In this document: piece by piece, positions 27,893-38,471 of the stretch
Position numbering within the stretch: position 1 is the stretch's first letter
Layout of the letters: each line of letters begins with the position of its first letter
Assembly (NCBI GenBank): GCA_902557655.1
Contig: CACEAZ010000005.1
Location: 17,859-81,858 of the forward strand
Origin: an uncultured Bacteroidota bacterium
Lineage (GTDB): Bacteria > Bacteroidota > Bacteroidia > Flavobacteriales > Flavobacteriaceae
Direction of reading: 5' to 3'
Length of the DNA: 64,000 nucleotides
Notes under the pieces: model-generated
What the model was told of the DNA's origin: nothing
What the model saw: only the letters and a program-made list of their open reading frames with translations
Databases searched by the model: none
Program-made: the position numbers and the translations under genes

Positions 27893-28349
27893 TTTTAGCA
27901 AAGAAGAAAAATTAATTCTTGAAAAAATAAAATCCTATTGTCAATATCAGGAAAGGTGTACAAAAGAGGTTAGAAAAAAATTGTATACTCTTAAAACAAG
28001 TACAGAATCCACAGAAAAAATTATTTCTTTTTTAACAAATAACGATTTATTGAATGATGAAAGGTTTGTAAAATTTTTTATTCAAGGAAAATTAAGAATT
28101 AAAAAGTGGGGTAAAATAAAACTAAAATATGAACTTAAAAGTAGAGGTATAAATTATCAAATAATTGAGACTTCTATAAAGAATATTTCGGACGAAGAAT
28201 ACATTTCATATTTTGAGGAATTCTCGTCTAATAAAATTAAATTTTTAAAGGGAACTTTGGAGCAAAAGAAAAGATCCTTCATTAATTACTTTAACTACAG
28301 AGGCTGGGAAAATGACCTTATCTATCAAAAATTAAGAGATATTAATTAA
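27882..28349 (+). CDS. recX: Regulatory protein RecX
   Basis: The 155-aa protein consists of three-helix repeats typical of RecX. These include CQYQERCTKEVRKKLY near the N terminus, FLTNNDLLNDERFVKFFIQGKLRIKKWGKIKLKYELKSRGI in the centre, and a final YRGWENDLIYQKL. RecX modulates RecA filament activity. It overlaps the upstream TBDR gene by 11 nt and the convergent TBDR gene by 8 nt. It shares an operon with recO, though recA itself is not in the window. Confidence 0.9.
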   Translation: MHTSFSKEEKLILEKIKSYCQYQERCTKEVRKKLYTLKTSTESTEKIISFLTNNDLLNDERFVKFFIQGKLRIKKWGKIKLKYELKSRGINYQIIETSIKNISDEEYISYFEEFSSNKIKFLKGTLEQKKRSFINYFNYRGWENDLIYQKLRDIN

Positions 28350-30204
28350 TAGAGTATTTAATTCCAACTAAAGAATTGAATCCAGGCATTGGTACTAAAT
28401 TTGTCTCTGTATAATCTTCATCTAAAATATTATTTAATATAATTGACAAAGTGAATTTCTCATATATGTAAGAGGTTCTGAAATCTATAACTGTATAACT
28501 ATCGTCGTTTACCCTTTCAGAATTTTTAAAAGTTAAAGTTGAAGAAATAAAATCTCTAATTTGAAACATGTATGTGGCTGTTATTTGATTTTTTAATGAA
28601 TTTAAAGCATACCTTGAGAAAGTAAAATCAGTTTCTAAAAGATCATCATTAATATTACTGTATCCAATATTTATACTTTGAGGTCTAAATGCACCTAAAT
28701 AGAATTTGTAACTCATATTTAATTCAAACCCATTGGTGGTTATTTCTCTTATATTGTTTGCTTGCCAAGGCTCAGCTTCATTATTCCTAACATAATCAAT
28801 TATATCTGACGCATCCCTTTGATATAAAGACATACTAAGATTGAAATTACTTTTTAAATATTTTAATCCAATTTCTTTGGTAAGTGCCTTTTCAAGTTTT
28901 AAGTTTTCATTTCCTAGTGTTGTAGGACTTGAATAAAATAAATCTGTATAGGTTGGTATTCTATATGTGTATCCAACATTGCTGTATAGTTTTAGGTTTT
29001 TCTTAAATCTATACCCTAAATCCATGCCTGGGTAGAAAAACAAATTATTGAAAAAATTACTTTGATAATTCAGCCTTGAGGAAACATCTGAAAAATATGT
29101 AATAGCAATTCCAGGTGTTAAATCAATTTTTTCATTTTGAAATTTAATTTGTTGTTCAATAAACATATTTAACATAGTTCTATTTCTATTACCAAGATTA
29201 TTACTGGTTAAGGAAACTTTTGATAAATCAATTCCTAACCCTAAATTACCTATGGAGTTTGAAGTAGAAGCATTGACTTCAATCCCAACTTTATTAGAAA
29301 TATGCAGGTTTCTATAGACGGAAGGATCTTGTCTTAAATATACATACATATCTTGATTTCTTTTCCAATAAAGTTTTGGCTTGATAATTAGATCATCTTT
29401 TTTGAAGGCGGTTGTTAGTCCGATTATACTTGCCTGAGTTTCTTCATATTGGTCGATAGCCTCAGGACTTGCATAGAATCCATTTGCACCAAATTTTCTT
29501 TCATTAAATGCTCCGATAGCTGACACCTTTTGATCCTTTATTTTAAAATTACTTTTAATGAATAATTCATCATTCTTAAAGTCTGTATTATATCTATAGC
29601 CCTCAGATTCTTTTCTATTATAATTAAATAATATCTCTGAGTTTTCAAGTTTTCTTTGAACTGTTAAGCTTCCTCTTTTTTGATCAAAAGAACCACCTGT
29701 AAGATCTACACTTAAATTATTTTTAATATTCTTTTTTGTAATAATATTTACAGCTCCTGTAAATGCATTTTGTCCATATATTCTTCCTGCCGATCCCTTC
29801 GTAATTTCTATTCTTTCTATCACCTCTAACGGCAGTGTCATATTCATTGTGTGGTGACCGGTTTGAGGGTCTTCTACTTTTATTCCATCAATTAATAATA
29901 ATGTCTGGTCAAATGAGCCTCCTCTTATATAAAGATCTGCTTGCATCCCTTCAACCCCTCTTCTTCTGATGTCTATTCCTGCTATTTGTTGTAATAATTC
30001 ACTAACATTAGTAGCTGTACTATTATTAATTTCTTCTTTAGAGATGCTTATAACGCTAATGGAGTTTTGTAAGCTTTCAATTTCAATTCTAGGGCTAGAA
30101 AGTATCTCAACTTCGTCTAATTCTATTTCATCTTCGCTTTCTTGCGCATTTAAGTGTGTTACAAATGTGTTAAAAATAAGAATTGATAAAAGTAATTTTT
30201 TCAT
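28342..30204 (-). CDS. TonB-dependent receptor, BtuB-like
   Basis: The 620-aa receptor has a signal peptide (about 1-20) and an acidic TonB-box region (DEIELDEVEILSSPR). The plug domain shows ATNVSELLQQIAGIDIRRRG, ADLYIRGGSFDQTLLLIDGIKVEDPQTGHHTMNM and SAGRIYGQNAFTGAVNIIT, then the barrel. The ORF lacks the carboxypeptidase-like extension found in other receptors here. Length and plug are closest to the vitamin B12 receptor family, but no cobalamin riboswitch fits in the 124-bp upstream gap, so substrate is open. It is a single gene with its own promoter. Confidence 0.9.
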   Translation of the reverse strand: MKKLLLSILIFNTFVTHLNAQESEDEIELDEVEILSSPRIEIESLQNSISVISISKEEINNSTATNVSELLQQIAGIDIRRRGVEGMQADLYIRGGSFDQTLLLIDGIKVEDPQTGHHTMNMTLPLEVIERIEITKGSAGRIYGQNAFTGAVNIITKKNIKNNLSVDLTGGSFDQKRGSLTVQRKLENSEILFNYNRKESEGYRYNTDFKNDELFIKSNFKIKDQKVSAIGAFNERKFGANGFYASPEAIDQYEETQASIIGLTTAFKKDDLIIKPKLYWKRNQDMYVYLRQDPSVYRNLHISNKVGIEVNASTSNSIGNLGLGIDLSKVSLTSNNLGNRNRTMLNMFIEQQIKFQNEKIDLTPGIAITYFSDVSSRLNYQSNFFNNLFFYPGMDLGYRFKKNLKLYSNVGYTYRIPTYTDLFYSSPTTLGNENLKLEKALTKEIGLKYLKSNFNLSMSLYQRDASDIIDYVRNNEAEPWQANNIREITTNGFELNMSYKFYLGAFRPQSINIGYSNINDDLLETDFTFSRYALNSLKNQITATYMFQIRDFISSTLTFKNSERVNDDSYTVIDFRTSYIYEKFTLSIILNNILDEDYTETNLVPMPGFNSLVGIKYSIN

Positions 30205-30230
30205 TATTTATTTCATATGATTATATTTTT

Positions 30231-30261
30231 CAAAAGTACTTATTTTAGATCGTGTAATCAA
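30231..30261 (-). promoter_or_regulatory. Promoter of the BtuB-like receptor gene
   Basis: On the minus strand, TTG (30261-30259) and TACTTTTG (30238-30231) are 20 nt apart, a good match to the Bacteroidota promoter consensus. The leader would be about 20 nt. Confidence 0.55.
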
Positions 30262-30328
30262 ACTATTTTTTGTTAAATAAGTTCTTGATTTTTTACAATT
30301 TTTAAATTGATAAAAACTTATATTTATA

Positions 30329-31585
30329 ATGATGTTTGCCCTAATAGATTGTAATAATTTTTATGTCTCCTGTGAGAGAGTTTTTAACCCTAGTTTAAAT
30401 GGTAGGCCTGTCATTGTTTTGTCAAACAACGATGGTTGTGCTATTTCCAGGAGTGATGAGGCTAAGAAATTAGGTATCCCAATGGGTGCGCCTATTTTTA
30501 AATATAAATCACTTATAAAAAAACACAACATTGTTGTCCTATCTTCTAATTACCCTTTATATGCTGACATGAGTCATCGTGTTATGAATATTATTTCTGA
30601 CTTTACACCTGATATTGAAATATACAGTATAGATGAAGCTTTTTTAAAGTTTAGTGGTTTTGATAATATTGATCTTTTCACTCATGCTTCTCTAATGAGG
30701 AAAAGGATTTTAAAATGGACGGGTATACCCACATCAGTTGGTATAGCCCCAACAAAGTCTCTTGCTAAACTCTCAAATAAGATTGCGCGAAAGTATCCCA
30801 TTCAAACAAAAGATGTTTACTTACTTGATACTGAATATAAAAGACTAAAATCCTTGAGGTATTTTAAGTTGAATAATATTTGGGGTATTGGAAAAAGATT
30901 AACTCGGCGCCTTGAGCTTGTAGGCTGTAAAAATGCTTTAGATTTTGTTAATTTACCAGAAAAATGGGTTAAGTCTAACTTGTCGATTGTTGAACTAAAA
31001 ATACAACAAGAACTAAAAGGAATTGCTAATCTGAATTTAGAATCTTTTGCCTCAAAAAAATCCATAGCAACTACTCGGTCGTTTGACAATCCTGTTTCTG
31101 ACTTATATAAGTTAAAAGAAAGGGTGTCAACCTTTGCGCTGTCTTGTGCTGAAAAGCTAAGAAGACAAAACTCGATTTCAAATATTATGATTGTATTTAT
31201 AAGGAGTAATTTTTTTAGAAAAGATTTAAAACAACACTCCTGTTCCAGGGTCGTTACACTTCCTTATCCAACGAACTCTTCTTTTGTTTTAAATAACTAT
31301 GCTTTAAAAGCAATTGAAGAAATGTTTGAGCCCAACATAAGTTATAAGAAAGCCGGTGTAATTGTAACGAGTCTTTTGCCTAGTGATAATTATCAATTAG
31401 GTATTTTTGAAAATGAAGATTATAGGCACAAGCCACTTATGAAAACAATAGATCGTATAAATTTAATGTATGGTGATAAAATAAAATTAGCGAATCAGGA
31501 TTTAACAAAAAAATGGAAAATGAAGCAAGAGTTCTTATCTCCAAGTTATACCACTAAGATTAGCGACATAATTAAGATCAAATGA
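30329..31585 (+). CDS. umuC: Y-family DNA polymerase V catalytic subunit UmuC
   Basis: The 418-aa protein is a translesion DNA polymerase. It begins FALIDCNNFYVSCERVFNP (metal-binding Asp near residue 7), followed by NNDGCAISRSDEAKKLGIPMG and YSIDEAFL with catalytic Asp102/Glu103. The helix-hairpin-helix WGIGKRLTRRL and the UmuC C-terminal region are complete. It overlaps the downstream umuD by 4 nt (ATGA). I could not identify a LexA-type operator upstream. The polymerase-first order is unlike umuDC of Escherichia coli. Confidence 0.95.
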   Translation: MMFALIDCNNFYVSCERVFNPSLNGRPVIVLSNNDGCAISRSDEAKKLGIPMGAPIFKYKSLIKKHNIVVLSSNYPLYADMSHRVMNIISDFTPDIEIYSIDEAFLKFSGFDNIDLFTHASLMRKRILKWTGIPTSVGIAPTKSLAKLSNKIARKYPIQTKDVYLLDTEYKRLKSLRYFKLNNIWGIGKRLTRRLELVGCKNALDFVNLPEKWVKSNLSIVELKIQQELKGIANLNLESFASKKSIATTRSFDNPVSDLYKLKERVSTFALSCAEKLRRQNSISNIMIVFIRSNFFRKDLKQHSCSRVVTLPYPTNSSFVLNNYALKAIEEMFEPNISYKKAGVIVTSLLPSDNYQLGIFENEDYRHKPLMKTIDRINLMYGDKIKLANQDLTKKWKMKQEFLSPSYTTKISDIIKIK

Positions 31586-32016
31586 AAAAAAATAATGGCT
31601 TAAGTTTTTTTATTCCCAAAAAAGAAATGGGTTTAGACGCAATTTTGATAAACACAGGAATCTCAGCAGGCTTTCCTTCTCCTGCAGGAGATTACAAACA
31701 AGAGAGGATTAGTTTAGATAAAGAATTGATAAAGAATCAGGAAGCTACTTTTTTTGCTAGAGTTTCTGGTGAATCAATGGTTAATGCTGGTTTAGAGGAT
31801 GGTGATTTAATCATTATTGACAGAAGTATAGAACCATCGAATAATAAGATAGCTGTCTGTTATATCGATGGGGAATTTACAGTAAAAAGGCTAAGAGTTA
31901 AAAAGGGCAAAATTTGGTTACAGCCGGAAAATTCAAAATATCAACCCATAGAAATAAAAGAGGATAACGAGTTAATTATTTGGGGGATAGTAACGAATGT
32001 TGTAAAAAAGTTATAG
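31582..32016 (+). CDS. umuD: UmuD-like autoproteolytic S24 peptidase
   Basis: The 144-aa protein has the UmuD layout. The self-cleavage bond is Ala29-Gly30 in ISAGFPSPAGDY (Cys-Gly in Escherichia coli UmuD). The nucleophile is Ser65 in VSGESM, and the general base is Lys102 in FTVKRL. RecA filament-stimulated self-cleavage would yield the active polymerase V accessory form. It is translationally coupled behind umuC, so both subunits are probably produced from one transcript. Its stop is 6 nt from the convergent atpC stop. Confidence 0.94.
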   Translation: MKKNNGLSFFIPKKEMGLDAILINTGISAGFPSPAGDYKQERISLDKELIKNQEATFFARVSGESMVNAGLEDGDLIIIDRSIEPSNNKIAVCYIDGEFTVKRLRVKKGKIWLQPENSKYQPIEIKEDNELIIWGIVTNVVKKL

Positions 32017-32022
32017 TCTTAT

Positions 32023-32298
32023 TTATTCAACCAGAGCCGTAACTTTGTTGTTTTTCATTTCAACAGTACCAGAATTAATACTATAAAAATAACCCCTTCC
32101 TTCTTTTTTAAAAACTTCTTTTTGTGACTTGTCTAAAGAGATATCTCCGTAAACTTTAATAGATCCCTTTTTGAGGTTTGAAACAATCGCTGCGTGATTA
32201 TTTAGCATTTCAAATTCTCCGTCAACTCCAGGAACAGCAACCGACGACACCTCACCAGTAAAGACTATTTTTTCAGGAGAAATTATTTCTAAAATCAT
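32023..32298 (-). CDS. atpC: ATP synthase epsilon subunit (short form)
   Basis: The 91-aa protein is the beta-sandwich domain of the F1 epsilon subunit: MILEIISPEKIVFTGEVSSVAVPGVDGEFEMLNNHA. It lacks the C-terminal helical domain that inhibits hydrolysis in longer epsilons. Such short forms are usual in Bacteroidota. It follows atpD after 10 nt. Other ATP synthase genes are not in the window, which agrees with the split atpDC locus of this phylum. Confidence 0.93.
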   Translation of the reverse strand: MILEIISPEKIVFTGEVSSVAVPGVDGEFEMLNNHAAIVSNLKKGSIKVYGDISLDKSQKEVFKKEGRGYFYSINSGTVEMKNNKVTALVE

Positions 32299-32308
32299 TG
32301 ATTCTTTT

Positions 32309-33852
<1,544 letters not shown>

Positions 33853-33854
33853 CG

Positions 33855-33885
33855 CAAATATAGATTTTTTATGAAATATATTCAA
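33855..33885 (-). promoter_or_regulatory. Promoter of atpD-atpC
   Basis: On the minus strand TTG (33885-33883) and TATATTTG (33862-33855) are separated by 20 nt, matching the Bacteroidota housekeeping consensus. The leader to the ATG at 33811 would be about 40 nt. Confidence 0.65.
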
Positions 33886-33920
33886 TAGATTTTTTAACAA
33901 ATAATCAACTATTATAAACA

Positions 33921-33953
33921 AAAAAAAAGTCTGGAATTAATCCAGACTTTTTT
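33921..33953 (-). terminator. Intrinsic terminator after the SGNH-like lipoprotein gene
   Basis: GTCTGGA and TCCAGAC pair around ATTAA and are flanked by A-run and T-run that extend the stem. This makes a symmetrical hairpin that can terminate on the minus strand about 26 nt beyond the lipoprotein stop at 33979. It also separates that unit from atpD. Confidence 0.85.
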
Positions 33954-33978
33954 ATGTTTTAGTTTGTTTTTTTAAGGG

Positions 33979-35436
33979 TTATAAACCATTAGGATAATTC
34001 GTTGGATATTGACCAATGTCTAATCCTGCATCAGAAAGATTTGATCCCCATGTTGCATCAATTGCTTCCATCATTCTTTTAGCAATTAAAGCACTACCTC
34101 TAGAAGTTGGAGTATACCCATCTAAACTAAAGAATCCACCAAACACTAAATCTCCTGTCATGTTGAAACTATCTTCACTAACTCCTGTTGTAACAACATC
34201 ATTATAAAGAGCCGCCAAATCAAATAATGCCCATCCACTTGGAATAGAAGCAGCAATTGCAGCATTTCCTGCAGCTACTTTTGTTTGGACTTCAGTGATT
34301 TCATTCGCAGTTAATACCGCCCAGTCTGGTGCTGGTATTGTAACACCCCAAATTCCCAATGGATTACTTGGATCTGGAACAGTTCCTAAATTGGGTAACG
34401 CAAATAGGTTTATTTTATCATTTGCATTTGCCAGCCTTACACTAGGTAAGCCTAAAGCAGATAAATCTGTAAGATCTTCATCTTCGATTAGTATAGGATT
34501 ATTTCCAACAACAGCATTTAAAGTTCTTAGCGCAACCTCATCAGCACTAATTAAACCAAATGCCTGAGCAGCTGCTAATCCTCCATTGTAAGGAGCTGCT
34601 AAAGCAGCATTAAGTTGAGCTGCAAGCCCATCTGTAAGAGGAATTGAATTGTATGGTACAGTATTATATGTTGCTGTGTTTGTAGGATCTGGAAGAGTTG
34701 TAATAACTCCATTAGGAACAGCACTACTTAATGTTTGAATTGTTCCTACCACCCCAGCTAACATGCCTGTTGGACCATTTAATTCAAGAGGTCCAAAAGG
34801 TAATCCACTTGCTCCAAATAAACCATAATTTGCAAAATCATTTCCAGGTACAAGAGTAACAAATGTTGGTTGTTGCATCATTGCATCGCCCACCATAGTT
34901 GCACCATTACTTGAAGCAGTTCTTACATACCAAGGGTTAGCTTGACCAGCCATCAATCCTTCCATACTACCAACACCAGGCGCTACATAAGTTATCGCAG
35001 CAGCAAGTGGCATAGCCATGTTAGAGTATGGCCCAGCTTCTACACTTGTAGCTTCCGTAGTAATACTACCTGAAACAAGTGCAGGTCCAGCACCATCAAA
35101 GTATGCTCTTGGTCCCCAAAATTGTGTACCACCTACATTAATTCCACCCACATTATCACTAACATATGGTTGAGTAAACTCTCCTCCACCTGCCATTGAC
35201 ATAACTCCAGCCATGATGTTTGGGTATGAATTCATTTGTGCAGCAGCAAACAATGAATTGTCTGAAAAACCAGCAGTAATACTTTCACCCATAGCAACAT
35301 AAGTGCTAAAATCAGCATCACCAGAATCTATATCTAGATAGGCGTCTGGATAAGTTGCACCAGGGTTTTCTACATCTGTTTCACAAGCCATAAGGCCTAA
35401 AAATAAAACAGATAAAAATATATATTTAAATTTCAT
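33979..35436 (-). CDS. SGNH/GDSL-hydrolase-like outer-membrane lipoprotein
   Basis: The 485-aa product is a lipoprotein with lipobox LMAC (Cys18) and a short Asp/Glu-rich start. YVAMGESITAGF is a GDSL-type block I (Ser52), and LVPGNDFANYG fits block III (G-x-N-D). The expected block V DxxHPT is read here as DGYTPTSRG, so the catalytic His appears to be replaced by Thr. The family commonly occurs with a TonB receptor or OmpP1-like porin in Flavobacteriia. It directly follows a large TBDR gene after 21 nt and ends at a strong terminator. Its composition is unusually Ala/Gly-rich, as in highly expressed genes. The cargo is unknown. Confidence 0.8.
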   Translation of the reverse strand: MKFKYIFLSVLFLGLMACETDVENPGATYPDAYLDIDSGDADFSTYVAMGESITAGFSDNSLFAAAQMNSYPNIMAGVMSMAGGGEFTQPYVSDNVGGINVGGTQFWGPRAYFDGAGPALVSGSITTEATSVEAGPYSNMAMPLAAAITYVAPGVGSMEGLMAGQANPWYVRTASSNGATMVGDAMMQQPTFVTLVPGNDFANYGLFGASGLPFGPLELNGPTGMLAGVVGTIQTLSSAVPNGVITTLPDPTNTATYNTVPYNSIPLTDGLAAQLNAALAAPYNGGLAAAQAFGLISADEVALRTLNAVVGNNPILIEDEDLTDLSALGLPSVRLANANDKINLFALPNLGTVPDPSNPLGIWGVTIPAPDWAVLTANEITEVQTKVAAGNAAIAASIPSGWALFDLAALYNDVVTTGVSEDSFNMTGDLVFGGFFSLDGYTPTSRGSALIAKRMMEAIDATWGSNLSDAGLDIGQYPTNYPNGL

Positions 35437-35457
35437 AATTATTAATATTTAATATTA

Positions 35458-38250
35458 TTAAAAGTTGTTAGCAGTCCATGAAACATAATACTGAGTTCCG
35501 ATAAATCCAGAACCGAATGCTGTAAAGTATTCGTTATTTCCAATATTAGTTGCTCCAATTTTAACTGTTGACTTCCACTTAGGAAGTGTAAAATTAATTT
35601 GTGCATCAACTACGTGAGTTTCAGGAACCATACCATCTCCGAAAGATGCTTGCCATAAGTACTCACTCCAGTATCTCCAAGCTACGTTAAATCCAACTGT
35701 TCTATCACTGATTTTGAAAAGGTTTGTATTTCCAAATTGAGCTTTAATCTTGTGCTCAGGTGTATTCCAGTTTGTTCTAAAGTCTGGATAAAGTGATTGT
35801 TCAAACTCTAGTTTAGATTTTGTATAGTTAGCAGATAGGTCAAAGTTTCCAAAGATCTTAGTAGCCATTCCTATTGCCATTCCCCAAGAAGAAATTTCTG
35901 CAGGAGAATTAGTGTATGAGCTCCAAGTTTCAAAGTCTCCATTAGCCATTGCTAATACAGATAATCCACCGTCACCTACTTCTCCATATAGTGGAGAAAG
36001 TACTACTTGAGTATTAATGAAATCTTGGAAATCATTTCTGTAGACTGCAGCATCAATGGTAAAGGTTCTAGATAATTTTCCTCTATAACCAAACTCCATT
36101 GATTGCATTTGCTCCGGCTTAACATAGTCAACATCAGCTACGTTAAGAAGTGCAGGATTACCCGCAGCAGCAAAAGCTTGAACAGAACTAGCCTCATATG
36201 CATTATTGTAAGCAGCAGCACCACTAATAGTAACACTTGCTGGAATTCCTAATGCTTGTCCAGCAGCACTAATATTGTAATCTCTGATATATCTTTCAGG
36301 GTTACCTTCAGCAGATCCAACTAATCTAGCTTGACCCGCATCTAGACCGATAAATAAGTCTTGTGTAGTTGGAGTTCTAAATCCTGTTTGATAAGAAACT
36401 CTGAAGTTGTGATTCTTATATTCACCTGCAGTATAACTTAATACACCCCTTGGTGAGAACTGTCCATCAAAGTATTCTGACTTATCAAATCTGATTGCAC
36501 CTGTAAGAACAAGTCTGTCATCAAACATTTTCTTAACAGCTTGTGAATAGAATCCCATTTCTTGGTATTCAATTGGTCCGTCAACATCCGTAAAGATTGT
36601 TCCACCAGAATTAAGCGAATACATTCTTGCAGATCCACCAACTTGAACTTCTGCCCAATCCCACAAGTGTCCAAAGTTATAGTTGTAGTCTAAGTGATAG
36701 AATTTAGAATTATCAGTAAATCTAGCACCCGTTGTTAAATCTGGGTCTTGAATTACTTCGGCTAAATTTGTATTAAATTCTTCAGATCCTGGCAACCATC
36801 TTCCAGTGTCTGCAGTTTGTCTTGCCAACGCGTGAGCTTGATCAATATTTAGACCAGCTAATTGTCCGTTAACAATACCACCTACATATTCAGCAAACCA
36901 GTTAAGATCTGGCTTCCATCTTCTGTTTACATTAATTGCAGCGAATGTCATATCATAAGAATCTCCCGCATCATCTTCAACAACATATCCTCTTACAAAC
37001 CAGTTGTCATTAGTAACTTCAAGTTTGTGTTGATTCATTGTAAAGTTTTTGATAGCGTATCTATTAATACCTTGGTATAAAGTTTTACCAGTACCCCATT
37101 TACCAACGTAAGATAATTCAAGATTACTTCCTTCTACAGGTCTGTAGTATATACCCCAGTCAGCTTTTTTACTTGTAGCCTCTGGCTCTGCCATATCCAT
37201 TTCATTGTAACCTGTTCTGCTTACAACTTCATTAGGAACTAGTGCTTCAGCACCAGCAGGTAATAGACCTAATTGAACCATAGTCTGAGCAACACTATAA
37301 ATACTTGTTGCTACCTCATCACCATAGATGTTAATACCATCGTGGTTATAATCTCCTGGGAATACAGTTCTATTTAATTTGTCTGCCTCACTATTTGCAA
37401 TCCAGTCAGTTCCGATTAAATAACCAAAATTAACTTTCATCGCAAGTTTGTCGCTGAATTTATGTCCCCATCTGATTTGAACATCTTGGAATTGATTATC
37501 TCCAGCAGCATCTTGTGAAGTGATCCCTCTTTTGTATTGACCACTAACTCCTTGGTGATCAAAAGGATTTTTACTATTCATTAATAGAATTCCGTTAAAG
37601 GCATTTGCACCGTAAAGTGCAGAAGAAGTACCAGGTACTAATTCTACATTAAGAACATCTGTTTCTACCATACCAAGTAAGTTTCCTAGTGGGAAATTAA
37701 GTGCAGGAGCAGAGTTGTCCATACCATCTACTAACTGTACGAATCTCGTATTAGCAAATGTTGCAAAACCTCTGGTGTTAATAGATTTAAAAGTAAAACT
37801 GTTTACATTTATATCTACACCCTTTAAGTTTTCTAAACCATCATAAAAATCTGCAGAAGCAGTTGTTCTGATGTCTTTTGTACCGAATCTTTCAATTGTA
37901 ACTGGTGATTCAAAAACTCTTTGAGGAGTTCTAGAAGCAGAAACAACAACTTCATCTAAAGCTGTATTGTCTTCTAAAACAATATTTACTGTTGATGTGC
38001 CTGTTACTTCAACTGTAGCAGCTTTAAATCCAACACTACTTGCTTCGATACTAAAAGGAGCATCCATATCAACAGTAATTGAATAATTACCGTCAAAATC
38101 AGCTGCAACACCATTTGATGTTCCAACAACAATAATTGTTGCTCCAGATAATGGCTGGTCATTTTTGTCCGTTACACTACCAGAAACCGTAGTTTGAGCA
38201 TAACTAAAAACACCAACTAACATTATTAAAATCTTAAGAATTGTTCTCAT
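35458..38250 (-). CDS. TonB-dependent receptor with carboxypeptidase-like N-terminal domain
   Basis: The 930-aa receptor has a signal peptide (about 1-18), a carboxypeptidase-D-like domain (TTVSGSVTDKNDQPLSGATIIVVGT, about 20-97), and the TonB box region DEVVVSASRTPQRVFESPVTIE. The plug shows TRGFATFANTRFVQLVDGMDNSAP and PGTSSALYGANAFNGILLM. The barrel is long and ends with QYYVSWTANNF. It pairs with the SGNH-like lipoprotein 21 nt downstream. The codon choice is less AT-biased than neighbours, suggesting high expression. It looks like a SusC-type two-part uptake system in which the lipoprotein takes the SusD place; this is inference. Confidence 0.93.
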   Translation of the reverse strand: MRTILKILIMLVGVFSYAQTTVSGSVTDKNDQPLSGATIIVVGTSNGVAADFDGNYSITVDMDAPFSIEASSVGFKAATVEVTGTSTVNIVLEDNTALDEVVVSASRTPQRVFESPVTIERFGTKDIRTTASADFYDGLENLKGVDINVNSFTFKSINTRGFATFANTRFVQLVDGMDNSAPALNFPLGNLLGMVETDVLNVELVPGTSSALYGANAFNGILLMNSKNPFDHQGVSGQYKRGITSQDAAGDNQFQDVQIRWGHKFSDKLAMKVNFGYLIGTDWIANSEADKLNRTVFPGDYNHDGINIYGDEVATSIYSVAQTMVQLGLLPAGAEALVPNEVVSRTGYNEMDMAEPEATSKKADWGIYYRPVEGSNLELSYVGKWGTGKTLYQGINRYAIKNFTMNQHKLEVTNDNWFVRGYVVEDDAGDSYDMTFAAINVNRRWKPDLNWFAEYVGGIVNGQLAGLNIDQAHALARQTADTGRWLPGSEEFNTNLAEVIQDPDLTTGARFTDNSKFYHLDYNYNFGHLWDWAEVQVGGSARMYSLNSGGTIFTDVDGPIEYQEMGFYSQAVKKMFDDRLVLTGAIRFDKSEYFDGQFSPRGVLSYTAGEYKNHNFRVSYQTGFRTPTTQDLFIGLDAGQARLVGSAEGNPERYIRDYNISAAGQALGIPASVTISGAAAYNNAYEASSVQAFAAAGNPALLNVADVDYVKPEQMQSMEFGYRGKLSRTFTIDAAVYRNDFQDFINTQVVLSPLYGEVGDGGLSVLAMANGDFETWSSYTNSPAEISSWGMAIGMATKIFGNFDLSANYTKSKLEFEQSLYPDFRTNWNTPEHKIKAQFGNTNLFKISDRTVGFNVAWRYWSEYLWQASFGDGMVPETHVVDAQINFTLPKWKSTVKIGATNIGNNEYFTAFGSGFIGTQYYVSWTANNF

Positions 38251-38471
38251 AATTTGTTTATGTTTAATTTTTATGGGTTAAATATATGTTAATAATCTGT
38301 TAACGCCATGAATATTGACAAAAAAATGGGGTAAAAAATAAATTTTTATTAAAAATATTCTTAGTATTTTGTTAAATTATCAATTAATTGTGTATTAATT
38401 ATTAAAAAATGACGCAATAAATCTAATAATTTAACATTTTTATTAAATAATGTTTATCTGGGCTAAAATCA

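Noticed and set aside
30205-30328. Cobalamin riboswitch for the BtuB-like receptor
   Set aside because: The gap is too short and AT-rich, and no B12-box-like sequence is visible.
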